This document shows positions 1 through 9,969 of a stretch of 64,000 nucleotides of DNA, piece by piece; within the stretch, counting starts at the first letter, position 1; every line of letters starts with the position of its first letter. Made by a program: the position numbers and the translations under genes. The notes beneath the pieces were generated by a model that was not told where the DNA came from, did no database searches, and saw nothing but the letters and a program-made list of their open reading frames with translations. Origin of the DNA: Phycomyces blakesleeanus NRRL 1555(-) (taxonomy: Eukaryota > Mucoromycota > Mucoromycetes > Mucorales > Phycomycetaceae); NCBI RefSeq assembly GCF_001638985.1, contig NW_017265135.1, forward strand, positions 3,123,545-3,187,544. The letters are read 5' to 3'.

Positions 1-2940
1 CTGGATCACAAATTTATCACTTACCTTAAATATGACTTTTTTGTGACCCAAATTTAATACAGAACGCCAGTCAATAATATATATATATATTGAAGCATGC
101 ACAAGTTTATTGTTCTAGCGGTCTCTATTGACAGTTTTAACAGAAGCGGATAATTTTCTGATTATTTCTATTTGAAGATCTTCTTAAGCGAATACTTCAA
201 ATCAATAACTTGAAACACGGCCAGTGTTACTCACCAAAAGAGGTTTATACTCATGTTAACGAGATTCCAAGCGGGCCAATAGAGCTGAAAAGAATGCGGA
301 AGGCTACATCCAGTAAGAAAAAAAAGGGGTTTGGCCTAAGGATAAAAGCTTCGATAACATTTTCAAGTGCATCGATTAAACCAACAACCTCGTTGGCTAG
401 TAGCTGTCAATAAAAATGCTTTGATAGATCGCGTTTTTGTGAGTTTTTAATATTGGTCGTCTATGTATGTAGTTATAAGAGCTTATCTATTTATCAATAA
501 AGTTCTACTTTACCATTGAATACTGATATATAATTGTCTTGTATAAGATTCTAGTAAGTTTAGTAACTTTAAAGACAAGAAACTATGGGCTATTAAACGA
601 TACATAGGCTGAGAACTACTCCTTTTATACATTACAAATAATTCTACACAGTACAAACGTATCCTGCGCATGCATTTCAGCAATTGGGAAACCCCCTGGG
701 AATATCTCGGGCTCTCACAGACGCCCTCTTTTAATTTTTCCACAAAATACTTAACTTTGTGATAGTTTTCTACTCAGAATTCTCCGGACTATATCCGGAC
801 TATATCTTCAATACTTTTATGTAGATTGAGGGTTCACCAAGGAGAGTTATCTGAGTATCTATGTGCATGAATATCCACGTCTCTCCTGATACACTGAACT
901 ATTTATTAGCGTTTAAGACATCATGTTTGTCACGAGACTGTTAAGTAATATATTAAAAGAAACCTGAGTATTATTGAAAGAATAAAAGACGTCTTGTATC
1001 AGAGAGAGAAACATACAAAAGAAAATGCCAGGTGAAGTATGCAACTAGTAACATTGTCTGTTCTAAAGACTCTTTTACTGCCGTCGTACCTTAGTTGATG
1101 CAATAAATCTTTCTCATTTCTCATTTTCGCTTCAATTTCTATCATATGTTAGGTCAGCATACTCTGCCCTTCCAGCCACTCTCTAAGTTATCAGTACTCC
1201 AAAGTTCTCTGTATCTTTCTTTTTAATATAAGCTTAACCACAATAAAAATTGTCTTAATCTTTATTGGCCATTTACAATTTTTTTTGGTTCGTTATCCTA
1301 CTAGCCTTCCGATCTGCGTTATATCATTAAATTTAACCTCTGACTGATTTTTGGTCACTCTTTGCCTCTCTAGAACAAAAGAGAAATACAGTTTCTTATC
1401 TTCCCTTCTTCTTGTGAATACTTGAATGAGAGATACAAGCAAGGCTTCTCTCATACATATCGACAAATTTAAATACCAGTATACAAAAGAGTTGTATAAA
1501 TAAAAATAAAATAAAAGCTGCAATATCCTGTAGTGAAAGTAAACGTAAAAAAGCGCAAACAGTAAACTTTAAGCCCGATAAGGCTTTCAGTATATAAATA
1601 TCTCTGTTTGTATGTGATCTATACTCAGTTCTTTGCAAACCCTCTCAGAGATTTAGGACCACTACCCAATATATGGGAAATGCTTCATTTAAAATTAAGT
1701 TTTATAAGACATGTCAGATTGTATACGCTGCCTCAGACTAATTATAGAATGTTTATTTTCTGAAATTCCGAAAGATTTTGATGAAGATATAAAACTTTAC
1801 ATCTTTTAACCATATTAATCTATGTTTAGAGCTCTGAAAGATTTGTGAGTAACATATATTAGATATAGAAATATAGAAATGTGGTTTATTTGAAAGATTA
1901 ATAATGGGTATGCAATCAATTATCTTTTTTAAGTTATTTGGTTCGATCTGATATTGACATACAATATATTTCCGCTGCTTTATTGACTATTATTTTCCAT
2001 TCTCTTTGAAGAGCGTGAGCCAACGATTATGCATTTGTTGGTTCTGACCTTCTAGCTCCCGGCTTACGTTCCAAGTATGCCTAACATAGTCTATATCGAG
2101 CTCAAGTTATTGCTATTGGCAGACTATGATATAACCAGAAGGCTCGGCTTCTCTTTGTAATATTTTTCCAGCATAACTTTTATGACAAGGTTGTTATCTT
2201 TGAAAAATTAATTCGTCGTTCTTTCTTTGCTTAAAACTTCGAAAACATGGAATCAAATCACATCGTAAGAGTCTTGTGTACTTGTGCTGAAGTACACCAT
2301 ATATACACATTTACTGCCTTAGGATAGACCATAAATCCAGGATCATTACTCTAGGTTACCCTATTTCACTTCCGATTGCAATGATGAGAATTATTTGCAA
2401 CACTCTAATATATTTTTTATATGTTATTTATTGTTTATCCACAATCAAGTCCTTATTTTTATCTAGAATTTTGTACATTTTGTGCATATAATTTAGGCAC
2501 TAATATTCAATCGCCCTCCTCCAAATACTATTAATTAAATATAAAAATAAAGTTTTATTAATATAATGGGTTCTAAATATGTAATATTGAAGCATATATT
2601 GTTCAAATATAATAATAATAATTACCTTTTTCTGCCAAGAAGGTACACAGCGAACAATATTAGGCCCTACGCAGATGTGAGCATAAAATATTGTTTGCCA
2701 ACCCCATTTTATTTTGCAAAAAGAACCACTTTCTAGTGCTTTCTCAGTCTTAGATATGTTTTATGATATGTCTGTTGACTTAAGTCGTGATTGAATTGTG
2801 GACATTTCTGTACCGGTTTGAAATTGCAGTGGTATCTGATGTCACCTTACTTCAAAGTTCTATCTAAATAAAATGATTAAAAGCATATATACTGCATTAC
2901 AGCTAATTTCATTGAAGACGATAACAAGAAATACTCAATC
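1..2940. other. gene-poor AT-rich stretch
   Basis: No recognisable gene was found on either strand. Only short open frames without ATG support or family resemblance occur, for example a lysine-rich frame around 210-413. The composition is AT-rich with scattered homopolymers and a short TA tract near 80-90. It may hold decayed repeats, but I could not match any of it to a family. Confidence 0.5.
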
Positions 2941-2952
2941 AAAATTGAATTA

Positions 2953-3292
2953 TGTTTACTTTTGTGTAACTACCCCTCCATTACTATGAAAATATTTTGT
3001 AACTAAAGAAACGACGCAACTCGTCTTAATTCCAACATCTCTTTTGCGTTTGTTAATTGAACTTTTTTGCAGGAAAAATTCGGGAGATCCTTGCACAGAA
3101 CCTTTACCAAGTGATTTCGCCTACAGTAATGATCATTACAAGACCTTAAAAGGATCAGGATTGATTAAAACACTTTTGAGAGTTTTTTTTATCTTGTTTT
3201 TGTTGACATTTTGGTTATTTTGCGTGACGTTGAAAGCAGTGTTTCAATCGAATCACAGTCCAAAGTACACCAAAAAAAAATCCACACAGTAA
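2953..3292 (+). CDS. possible small single-pass membrane protein (two exons)
   Basis: A frame open from about 3083 to a stop at 3292 encodes a Cys/Pro-containing segment followed by one strong hydrophobic stretch (about 22 residues, rich in Leu, Phe and Ile) and a basic tail ending in a Lys-rich motif. An upstream ATG at about 2953 followed by MFTFV can be joined to it by a GT-AG intron (donor GTGTAACT, acceptor TTTTTTGCAG at about 3072) that keeps frame, giving about 78 residues with the membrane segment near residues 37-58. No family was recognised. The start and the intron are inference. It could equally be a chance open frame in AT-rich DNA. Confidence 0.25.
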
Positions 3293-3664
3293 AATCAGTA
3301 TGATCCTAATAAACAGGCGTCACAGGCCAAGCTTCTTTCTAAACCATCATAAAGTTACTACCTTAGAAAAGCTAAATACCCTGAGAATTAGAGCGCAATA
3401 CATTTTTCATAAAAAGTTTTTTGTACAGATACATGTATAAACTCTTTTTTTTACCAAGTGACAAGCGCAACGTAAATATGTCAAAGTAAAGAGTGAAAAA
3501 TCAATCGATTGGATATAAACCATATTTTCGTATCGATTCCCATTACAAACTTGTAAAACGCTAAGCACTCCATTTCATTGAATTCCAAAATTACAGATTC
3601 ACAAGCAAGCATGGTTTGTGTTTATTTATTTATTTGTCGTCAAATCAAGCCAGACCACACGCAT

Positions 3665-4341
3665 TTAAGCAGAGGTGCGAGCGTTGCGGGCCAACTGGCG
3701 GGCGTTGAGGCGGACAACCTTCTTGTCGTTAGCCTTGGGGACAACCTCATCCTTCTCGGTGAGGATGACCTCAATGTGGGATGGGGAGGTCATGTAGGGG
3801 TTGATTCTACCGTGAGCACGGAAAGTTCTGCGACGGTGCTTGGGGGCCTGGTTGACAATGACACTGGAGATGTAAAGCTCCTCAACGTTCAAACCCTTGG
3901 ACTCGGCGTTGGACTCGGCATTCTTCAAGAGGTCAGTGACGAACTTGATAGACTTAACGGGCCAGCGGGCCTGGGTGGTACCGAACTCCTTGGCCTGAGC
4001 AGTGCGACCAACACCACCGTTGAAACGGCGGAAAGGAATGGCCTGTCTGTGCTCGTTGACGTTGTTCAAGTAGCTGTAAGCCTTGGAGAGCTTCAAGCCC
4101 TGGACAGCAACGGCGACCTCATGGGTGTTCTTGAACTAAAGTGGCATTCAGCACTTCTCCTGGATGAACAAAGCCCTATTCTTGCCTTGAACTTACGTGA
4201 ACACGGAGGTAGGAGCCTCTGGACTTGGCAGCTAACGAGTCCAACCAATTCGAATGAGTAAAAATCCTCTACAATGATAATTCCTCTTATACACCACTTA
4301 CCCTTGGCGGGGTTGACGGGGGTAGCAGCGTATCTGACCAT
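3665..4341 (-). CDS. RPL17: 60S ribosomal protein L17 (uL22)
   Basis: Cytosolic large-subunit protein of the uL22 family, which lines the peptide exit tunnel. Three exons join cleanly on the minus strand: 4341-4302 ([13 protein letters not shown]), 4231-4197 ([10 protein letters not shown]) and 4135-3665, giving about 181 residues, the usual size for eukaryotic L17. The family signature is visible throughout, including FKNTHEVA, the [10 protein letters not shown] segment and [12 protein letters not shown] near the C terminus. Both introns are short (about 61-70 nt) GT-AG introns. It is divergent from the RBM48-like gene, with 351 bp between the two start codons; that spacer carries pyrimidine-rich and CCRTCC-like repeated motifs typical of a strong promoter. 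The opposite-strand open frame across it is a shadow. Confidence 0.96.
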
Positions 4342-4692
4342 GATAAAGTAGTCTACAGTAAGAAAGGTTGTAGGGGATTCATCGGTAAGTGATAATTCAT
4401 ATCAATCCATCGGAATTCGTCCGTCAGTCCGTCAATCGAGCTCATCCATCCGTTCGTCCCAGTCATCCATCTCTTTTTCCCTCTCTTTTTCTTGGTACGC
4501 TCGTTATGCCTACCTTGTGTGAAATACGCACAGCAAAAAGAGAGAGAGATTTCGGTACAGACGGCCTTGTCGCCAACACGTAGCGTGCACTGTCCGAACT
4601 TCCCTCCGGCAGTCACATGATTTTTAGAGTGCGGCTTTCTTGCTCTCTTTACTTCGTCTCTTCTCTTTTCTCTCTCTTTAATATTTTTTTCG
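4342..4692. promoter_or_regulatory. divergent promoter region between RPL17 and RBM48-like gene
   Basis: The spacer between two opposed start codons carries repeated CCATC/CCGTC/CAGTC pyrimidine-purine motifs (about 4405-4475) and a long CT-rich run just upstream of 4693. No defined transcription-factor site can be named from sequence alone. The promoter role is inferred from position only. Confidence 0.4.
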
Positions 4693-5295
4693 ATGTCTAG
4701 TCGACCAGAATATCGAGACTCAAAAACACCTCGAGCTGTCAAAGTATATTCAGTTGCACAAGAATCTCGTCATATCATCATTAGCAATGTTCCTGCTCTT
4801 GGACTATCAGAAAATCTTTTAAAGCAGTGTTCTCTCTATGGAGCTGTAGAAGAAATACGCTCCCTAGATGATCACGCATCCGTAGAAGAGTTCACAAAGG
4901 TTTATTACTTGCGCCTTGGTACTGTTGATGCAGCCCGGAGACTCAAACAGGCGATGGATGACAGACCATTTTATTCAAATCTCTTAACAATCGCATATGC
5001 ACCTTACTATGAGACTGTCCATGATGCACGTCTAAAACTGCAGAATCGGAGAAATGCAATACATCAAAAGCTAAGCCCAGTACCACGCTCATCAGTAAAA
5101 AAGAGACCTCTTCCACAACCCTCCTATGGGTCTCTTTCTCCAGACGATCCTCAACAGCAAAAATCTGTGTGGCGTGCGCATGCTCTTCATGAACCTTCTT
5201 CACAAGTCACGTCTACTGTGCGTGAGTGTATACAGGCAGCGGCAACTCTACCGGCTGCCCCGATACCAGAGAAGAAGAAGAGAAGAAGAATATAA
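4693..5295 (+). CDS. RBM48: RBM48-like RNA-binding protein
   Basis: Single-exon protein of 200 residues. Residues about 17-110 match the RBM48 pattern: a KVYSVAQESRHIIISNVPAL segment (RRM strand 1), LYGAVEEIRSLDD, an EEFTKVYYLRL strand, then the diagnostic LTIAYAPYYETVHDARLKL after the RRM. The rest is low-complexity and ends in a basic Lys/Arg tail. In animals and plants RBM48 works with ARMC7 in splicing of minor (U12-type) introns; assigning that role here is from family knowledge. The gene is divergent from RPL17 and followed about 300 bp later by an orphan gene on the same strand. The ATG at 4693 is the first in frame. Confidence 0.85.
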   Translation: MSSRPEYRDSKTPRAVKVYSVAQESRHIIISNVPALGLSENLLKQCSLYGAVEEIRSLDDHASVEEFTKVYYLRLGTVDAARRLKQAMDDRPFYSNLLTIAYAPYYETVHDARLKLQNRRNAIHQKLSPVPRSSVKKRPLPQPSYGSLSPDDPQQQKSVWRAHALHEPSSQVTSTVRECIQAAATLPAAPIPEKKKRRRI

Positions 5296-5602
5296 ATATT
5301 GTGGACAATATATGAGTGTAAAGGAGAGTGTGGTTGGTGAATTAACAGGTTGCTGGTGTACATAGCCAAACCTAGTTCGTTGGTGTGACTTAAAGAAGTG
5401 GCTTGGTAGGTGATGATGGTTTCTTTTTTTAGCTCTCTATCCAGGTTCTTTGAGCATTTTTCGTCTCTTTCCATCAAAAAGTTGTCATTTCTGTACATAA
5501 TCTTGCATTTCCATAACTCTCGCCTATAACTTGGCAACACTTATTTGATTCCTGCCTGCCAACCCTTCACTTAGCATCCCCTTCGTCGTACTTAATTAAC
5601 GA

Positions 5603-6628
5603 ATGGACCTTCTGGAGACACCCGATAGACGCCTCCGTCTGAACAAAAGGTCTACTCTCCCTTCGTCTTATGCATTCACACCAAAATGGATGAAAAATAC
5701 TACAGAAACCATTCGCTCGGGCTCGGAAAGTACTACAGCTGATGAGCCCTTTCCTAGTCTCGTTAATGCGACCACAAGTGAAAAGAAAAAGCGGTCAGTA
5801 TGGAGTGATACGGCTACTGTTAAGAAAAAAGTATCGTCTGTTGATGCTCCTGTCAATGATCCATTTGCGGGTATGAATGCATGCGTCGACTATGAGGCTG
5901 AGATTGAGCGCCTTAAGACCCTTGTTCCAAAGGTGGACGCCAAGAGACGCACATCTCCCCGCCCAAAGTCAGTTGTCCCCTCACAGGACACCAAATCATC
6001 CCGAAATAATTGGATATCAAACAACAGGACTGTCGAAAAGTATAGTGATAAGTTTAGCGATGGTTCTAGCGATAGTTCAAGTGACGGGTCGAGCGAGAAA
6101 GATTTAGCACCTATCCAACCCCCGAACAAAGAGACACTAGAATCTTCGTCAGAAAAATGTAGCCAAGCTATCAGTGAAGAAGATAAGATTCGATTTTTAG
6201 AGTTCGTTCGCAATAGAACAAGTGGCTGGAATGGGTGGGAGAGCAACTACCAGACAGAAATCCATAAGACGGACTCGCTGTGGGAAGAGCCAACTCCATG
6301 GGATTCGCCTGTCTACCAGCGACAATGCCTTCAAGGATCATTACAGGAGAAGCGAAAGAATCCATTAGTGATCAGCATGCCAGCACGCGCAGGTTATGAC
6401 CTTTTGACAAGTTCTGAGCCTAGTACACCTTCAAGCTGTAGCACCCAAAATTCGTTCTGGTCGTGGCCCATCACATGTATGTCTTCTAACAATATGACAA
6501 TTGATGACGACCTCCCACGACAGACAACCTCTTCCAAACTACTACGATCAAATCCATCCCTGCAGGAACCTCCGGGGATTGCTGGCCCTTTTTACCGCAA
6601 CGAAGTCTCATTCATCCCTCACTTCTAA
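5603..6628 (+). CDS. orphan Ser/Lys-rich protein
   Basis: A single open frame of 341 residues starts at an ATG. No catalytic domain is recognised. The N terminus (about 1-40) is basic and contains SYAFTPKWMKN; residues about 85-110 hold DPFAGMNACVDYEAEIERLK, which looks like a short conserved helix. The centre (about 140-165) is a Ser/Asp-rich run, and a segment around 190-225 contains EEDKIRFLEFVRNRTSGWNG, a second probable helix. The remainder is Ser/Pro/Thr-rich and probably disordered. Its length without stops, ATG start and balanced codon use argue that it is real. The function is unknown. Confidence 0.6.
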   Translation: MDLLETPDRRLRLNKRSTLPSSYAFTPKWMKNTTETIRSGSESTTADEPFPSLVNATTSEKKKRSVWSDTATVKKKVSSVDAPVNDPFAGMNACVDYEAEIERLKTLVPKVDAKRRTSPRPKSVVPSQDTKSSRNNWISNNRTVEKYSDKFSDGSSDSSSDGSSEKDLAPIQPPNKETLESSSEKCSQAISEEDKIRFLEFVRNRTSGWNGWESNYQTEIHKTDSLWEEPTPWDSPVYQRQCLQGSLQEKRKNPLVISMPARAGYDLLTSSEPSTPSSCSTQNSFWSWPITCMSSNNMTIDDDLPRQTTSSKLLRSNPSLQEPPGIAGPFYRNEVSFIPHF

Positions 6629-7343
6629 GACCCCCCCTCCACCTCCAACCAACGTAAACGCGTATTCAACATCAATGACATTTCAACCAAAAAAAAAACA
6701 ACAACACTCTATCCGACATAACTCTCCCTCTAATAATTTCCCTTATAATTCATACATTTTCTTTTAGACATTTTTTCTTTGTTTAAATAGCTTTACAATC
6801 ATACTACACTTCATAACAAACGTTTTATTTATTTATTTATTGATAACATATTCCTGGGGACAAAAACCCCCCTATTGTCCTCAATATCTGCGGGGTAAAA
6901 AAAAAATAAAAATCGAAAATTACATTACTTTTTTTACTTAAAATTCAGACGACGTTTTTTTTTTTTCTTTTTTTTCCTGAACGAATCAAAATCAATTATC
7001 AGATATTCTGGTCACCTTTTTCGGATAAAGGCAAAAAAATATAAAGGTCTTTTTGACATATTTGAAACAATCATTTGAAGGGTTTCTGAGCAGGCTTAAG
7101 GTGCTCACACCTAAGACTTTTATTAATACAGATACTAAACACTGTATTTAGCGATTTCTAAAATCCAAAAAAGGCTATTTTAATTTAATATCCGTCGACT
7201 ACACCCTTGCCAGAGAGCAGGGGTAAAATATTTCTTAGTACCCAAATATGGTGATTTATGTCAGCTACTATTATCACCGCCTGTAAAAATCATTGTATTT
7301 TTTTACTATCACTGTAGAAAATAGCAGAATTTATACCTCCGAC

Positions 7344-7431
7344 CTCGTAACAAGTTATGAGTTCGTAACTCATGCTATTAAAAAGCCAGTTTTTAAAATA
7401 CCGATCTCGTAACGAGTTACGAACTCGTAAC
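7344..7431. repeat. two direct copies of a 26-bp near-palindrome
   Basis: The units at 7344-7369 and 7406-7431 share CTCGTAAC at the left and TCGTAAC at the right around an AGTTAYGA core. They differ at only a few positions, and each contains inverted GTTAC/GTAAC elements. They lie just upstream of a dispersed repeat that recurs near 51.6 kb. This could be a transposon terminus or a protein-binding repeat; the function is unknown. Confidence 0.6.
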
Positions 7432-7465
7432 CTTTATAGCCAATAGAATACCTGTTTTAGCTTCT

Positions 7466-7690
7466 TAGTTTTACTTTTTGTCAAATACGATTTATGGGAT
7501 TTTATATTATTTTGCATCTAATCCAATCAAATATTCTAAATATGGCAGATCTAAACTTTTTTTAGGTATTTGTATTCTCTTTATGATTGGTTCAACAAAT
7601 GCACGATGTTTTATATTGGAAATTTATGGTTTTTATTGATCAAAATAATACGTTAAACATAAAGAAGTATGTAAAGAAGAAGTACTAATT
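7466..7690. repeat. dispersed repeat, copy A
   Basis: The segment beginning TAGTTTTACTTTTT and containing TTTATGGGATTTT is repeated with divergence at 51610-51830. The similarity continues through a TTATTGATCAA block and a GAAGAAGTA block in both copies. It is non-coding in its present form and is probably a decayed transposon or MITE family. Confidence 0.55.
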
Positions 7691-8499
7691 TCTATCATAT
7701 TTAGTAGCAGCTTAAGCTATAAATTTACTAAATATTATATATATGTATATTTCTATGTGATACTTTTTACATTGTTTATCTAAAAAAAAACGATTATTCT
7801 CTAAATACTATGATATTTATGAAGACATGTATATTGCTTAATCGATTCTTTTTATCAAAGAGTATAAACCTGCTTTGTGTTAACATTGCCATGTCTGCTT
7901 CCTACTTTAAAAAACCAGAAGACAGATTCCATGCAAATTTCTGGATCAATTATTTCCAATGAGCATGCGAGCAATCTTGACAGCCAAATTGTACTTGATG
8001 CAGATATTTTTCTGTCAATTCTTCTCAAGTTACTTTCTTCTGTCAGCTTCACGGATTTATATTTTATCAGTACTAGCCTTGATAGCTATTAAGTACGATT
8101 CTTTTAAAGACTTTTAATAATTTTAGACCTTGTAAAAAAAGAGAAATAAAAAAAGATTTTTACAAAATAAAAAAGCAACAATGCATTAAAAAGTAATCAA
8201 AATCATTACTTTTTGGCGGCAAAGGCTTCTTTAAGTTCAGATTAAAAATACATAGTTTTGTAGGCCATGTTTGTCTCTTTATCCAATTTTGCAACCTGTA
8301 AGCAGTTTAGCATACAATATTCACGTAAAATAGCTTTTTGGATTTAAAACTAAGATAATGCTAATTGAATATCACCCTAAGCCTAACTGCTAGAAGTATC
8401 AAAGTTACAAGTCCTTCAAATCAACAATACTAATATTATTACCTTTGCCATCTTATTATTATTATTATTATTATTCAATTCCTATGATAAGAGGCTTGA

Positions 8500-9288
8500 A
8501 GAAGGTTTGCAAGCAATACAGCAGCTATGCACTATTCTTCAAGATAAACTCTTCATATCTTTATTCTTTGTCTATACTACTGTAATTATCTCTATCCTTT
8601 GCTTATTTTACGCAAATACCAAAATTCAAATCAGGCATCAATATTTATTCCGCAAGTTTCGCCTTTCTTTCTATATTTACCGATCCAAAGCTGAAGAATG
8701 TCTAGCAAGAAATATCAGTTCTGGATTTGGTTGACCTTCTGTATTAATGGTGAAAAACTGGTCTGTATCTCACAACCATAGTCATGAACCAACCAATGGT
8801 GTAGTATTTAGATATCTACTTCGTAAGCATGAATTTGATCTTTGTTTGTTTGATACATTTAGTACTCCCAAGCACTATTTTTCGTGCTCCCAGCTTTCCC
8901 TTCGAGCCTTCAAACAAGTCGAAAACTCTCGCTAATATAGCCCCACCCAATGGCCAAATGTAACCTGTCATAGTCTTCTAAGGTAAATATTACAACTAGT
9001 CATCATTTTTTCTATTATTAATACTTTTTATAAATCCATACAGATTTACCAAATCAAAATTGTTTCGAGGACATGTCTTCGTTACAGCTTGAGCATAATT
9101 TGTGGAATAGAGATCTTGCTGCTGTCCTGAAATTCTGACATATACTTAACTATCTAACACATTATGGTATTTTTCCTAATAGATTTACCCGTACCATGAA
9201 AATTTTAAGTGCTAGAAGACAAGCAGAAGAAGATCTCCAGGAGGGTCGTCGTTTGAGACAAAGACGGACTAGAATTCAAAGAAGATGA
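8500..9288 (+). pseudogene. decayed transposon ORF, C-terminal part resembling TnpB/Fanzor-type proteins
   Basis: From about 9062 one frame reads through CFEDMSSLQLEHNLWNRDLA, AVLKF, a TGA stop, HILNYLTHYGIFPNRFTR, and ends in a highly basic tail (RRLRQRRTRIQRR) at 9288. The WNRDLAAVL motif followed by a short helix resembles the last RuvC motif (R-D-x-x-A-A-x-N) of TnpB/Fanzor-like proteins, of which related repeated ORFs are, to my recollection, common in Mucorales. The single stop could be a CGA-to-TGA change. Upstream (about 8500-8935) lie broken open frames that may be the remainder of the same ORF. The assignment rests on one motif and is tentative. Confidence 0.35.
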
Positions 9289-9969
9289 AAAAATTCCGTC
9301 CTGGTTACCGCTTAGGACCCACCCAAGCTACCGCTGGTAAGCCATTAGATTTGAATAACTTGGTATTTAGTTTTGTAATGGGTTGAAAAAGCTAAGAAAA
9401 AGATGTTTTTCTTTGACTGCAAAAAACATGGTGGGGTAAAAAAAAAAGTAGAATATAAAAGAGAGAGAGAGAAATTGGTGCTTAATTAAAACCCAACTAT
9501 AAGACACTCTAAACCCCGGAAAACTTGCAACAATTCACTAAAATCGCCTTTTTTTTCTATAGGGTATCTTGTCTCATTTTTCAGAGTTATACATCTTTTA
9601 CGCTAGCAATTTTCTCTTTCAAACTAACAATTAGTATGCTTTATACTATATTAAGAATATATGGGAAACAAACGACTCTTATACACTACATGCTCAAGTA
9701 AAATTATATTCCTACAGTGATAGTATTGATTATAACACTGATTTGAGGTTGCGTACATGACTCCTATATTTCGCAATCGGTACTATCCTAAATATGGTGT
9801 TTAGTATCTGTATCAATAAAGAGCTCCGTGAACAACTCTACAGTCTTATCCTAAAAGTCATGCTGCCTTAATATACAAGATCATAAATAATAATAAAAAA
9901 AATGGGTACAAATATTATACAAAAGAATAATACTAGTAATAATGAAACATTGGTTTATTCAAAGCTTTG

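Larger units (their letters stand above)
6629..8480. other. gene-free AT-rich region with repeat remnants
   Basis: No gene is supported here. After the orphan gene there are T-rich and TTTA-repeat tracts (about 6820-6845), two copies of a 26-bp near-palindrome (7344-7369 and 7406-7431) and a dispersed repeat copy (about 7466-7690), listed separately. Short open frames around 7855-8092 occur on both strands but lack a supporting start or homology. Confidence 0.5.

Noticed and set aside
3578..4261. 227-codon plus-strand frame over RPL17
   Set aside because: Antisense shadow of the conserved L17 exons, with no family resemblance of its own.
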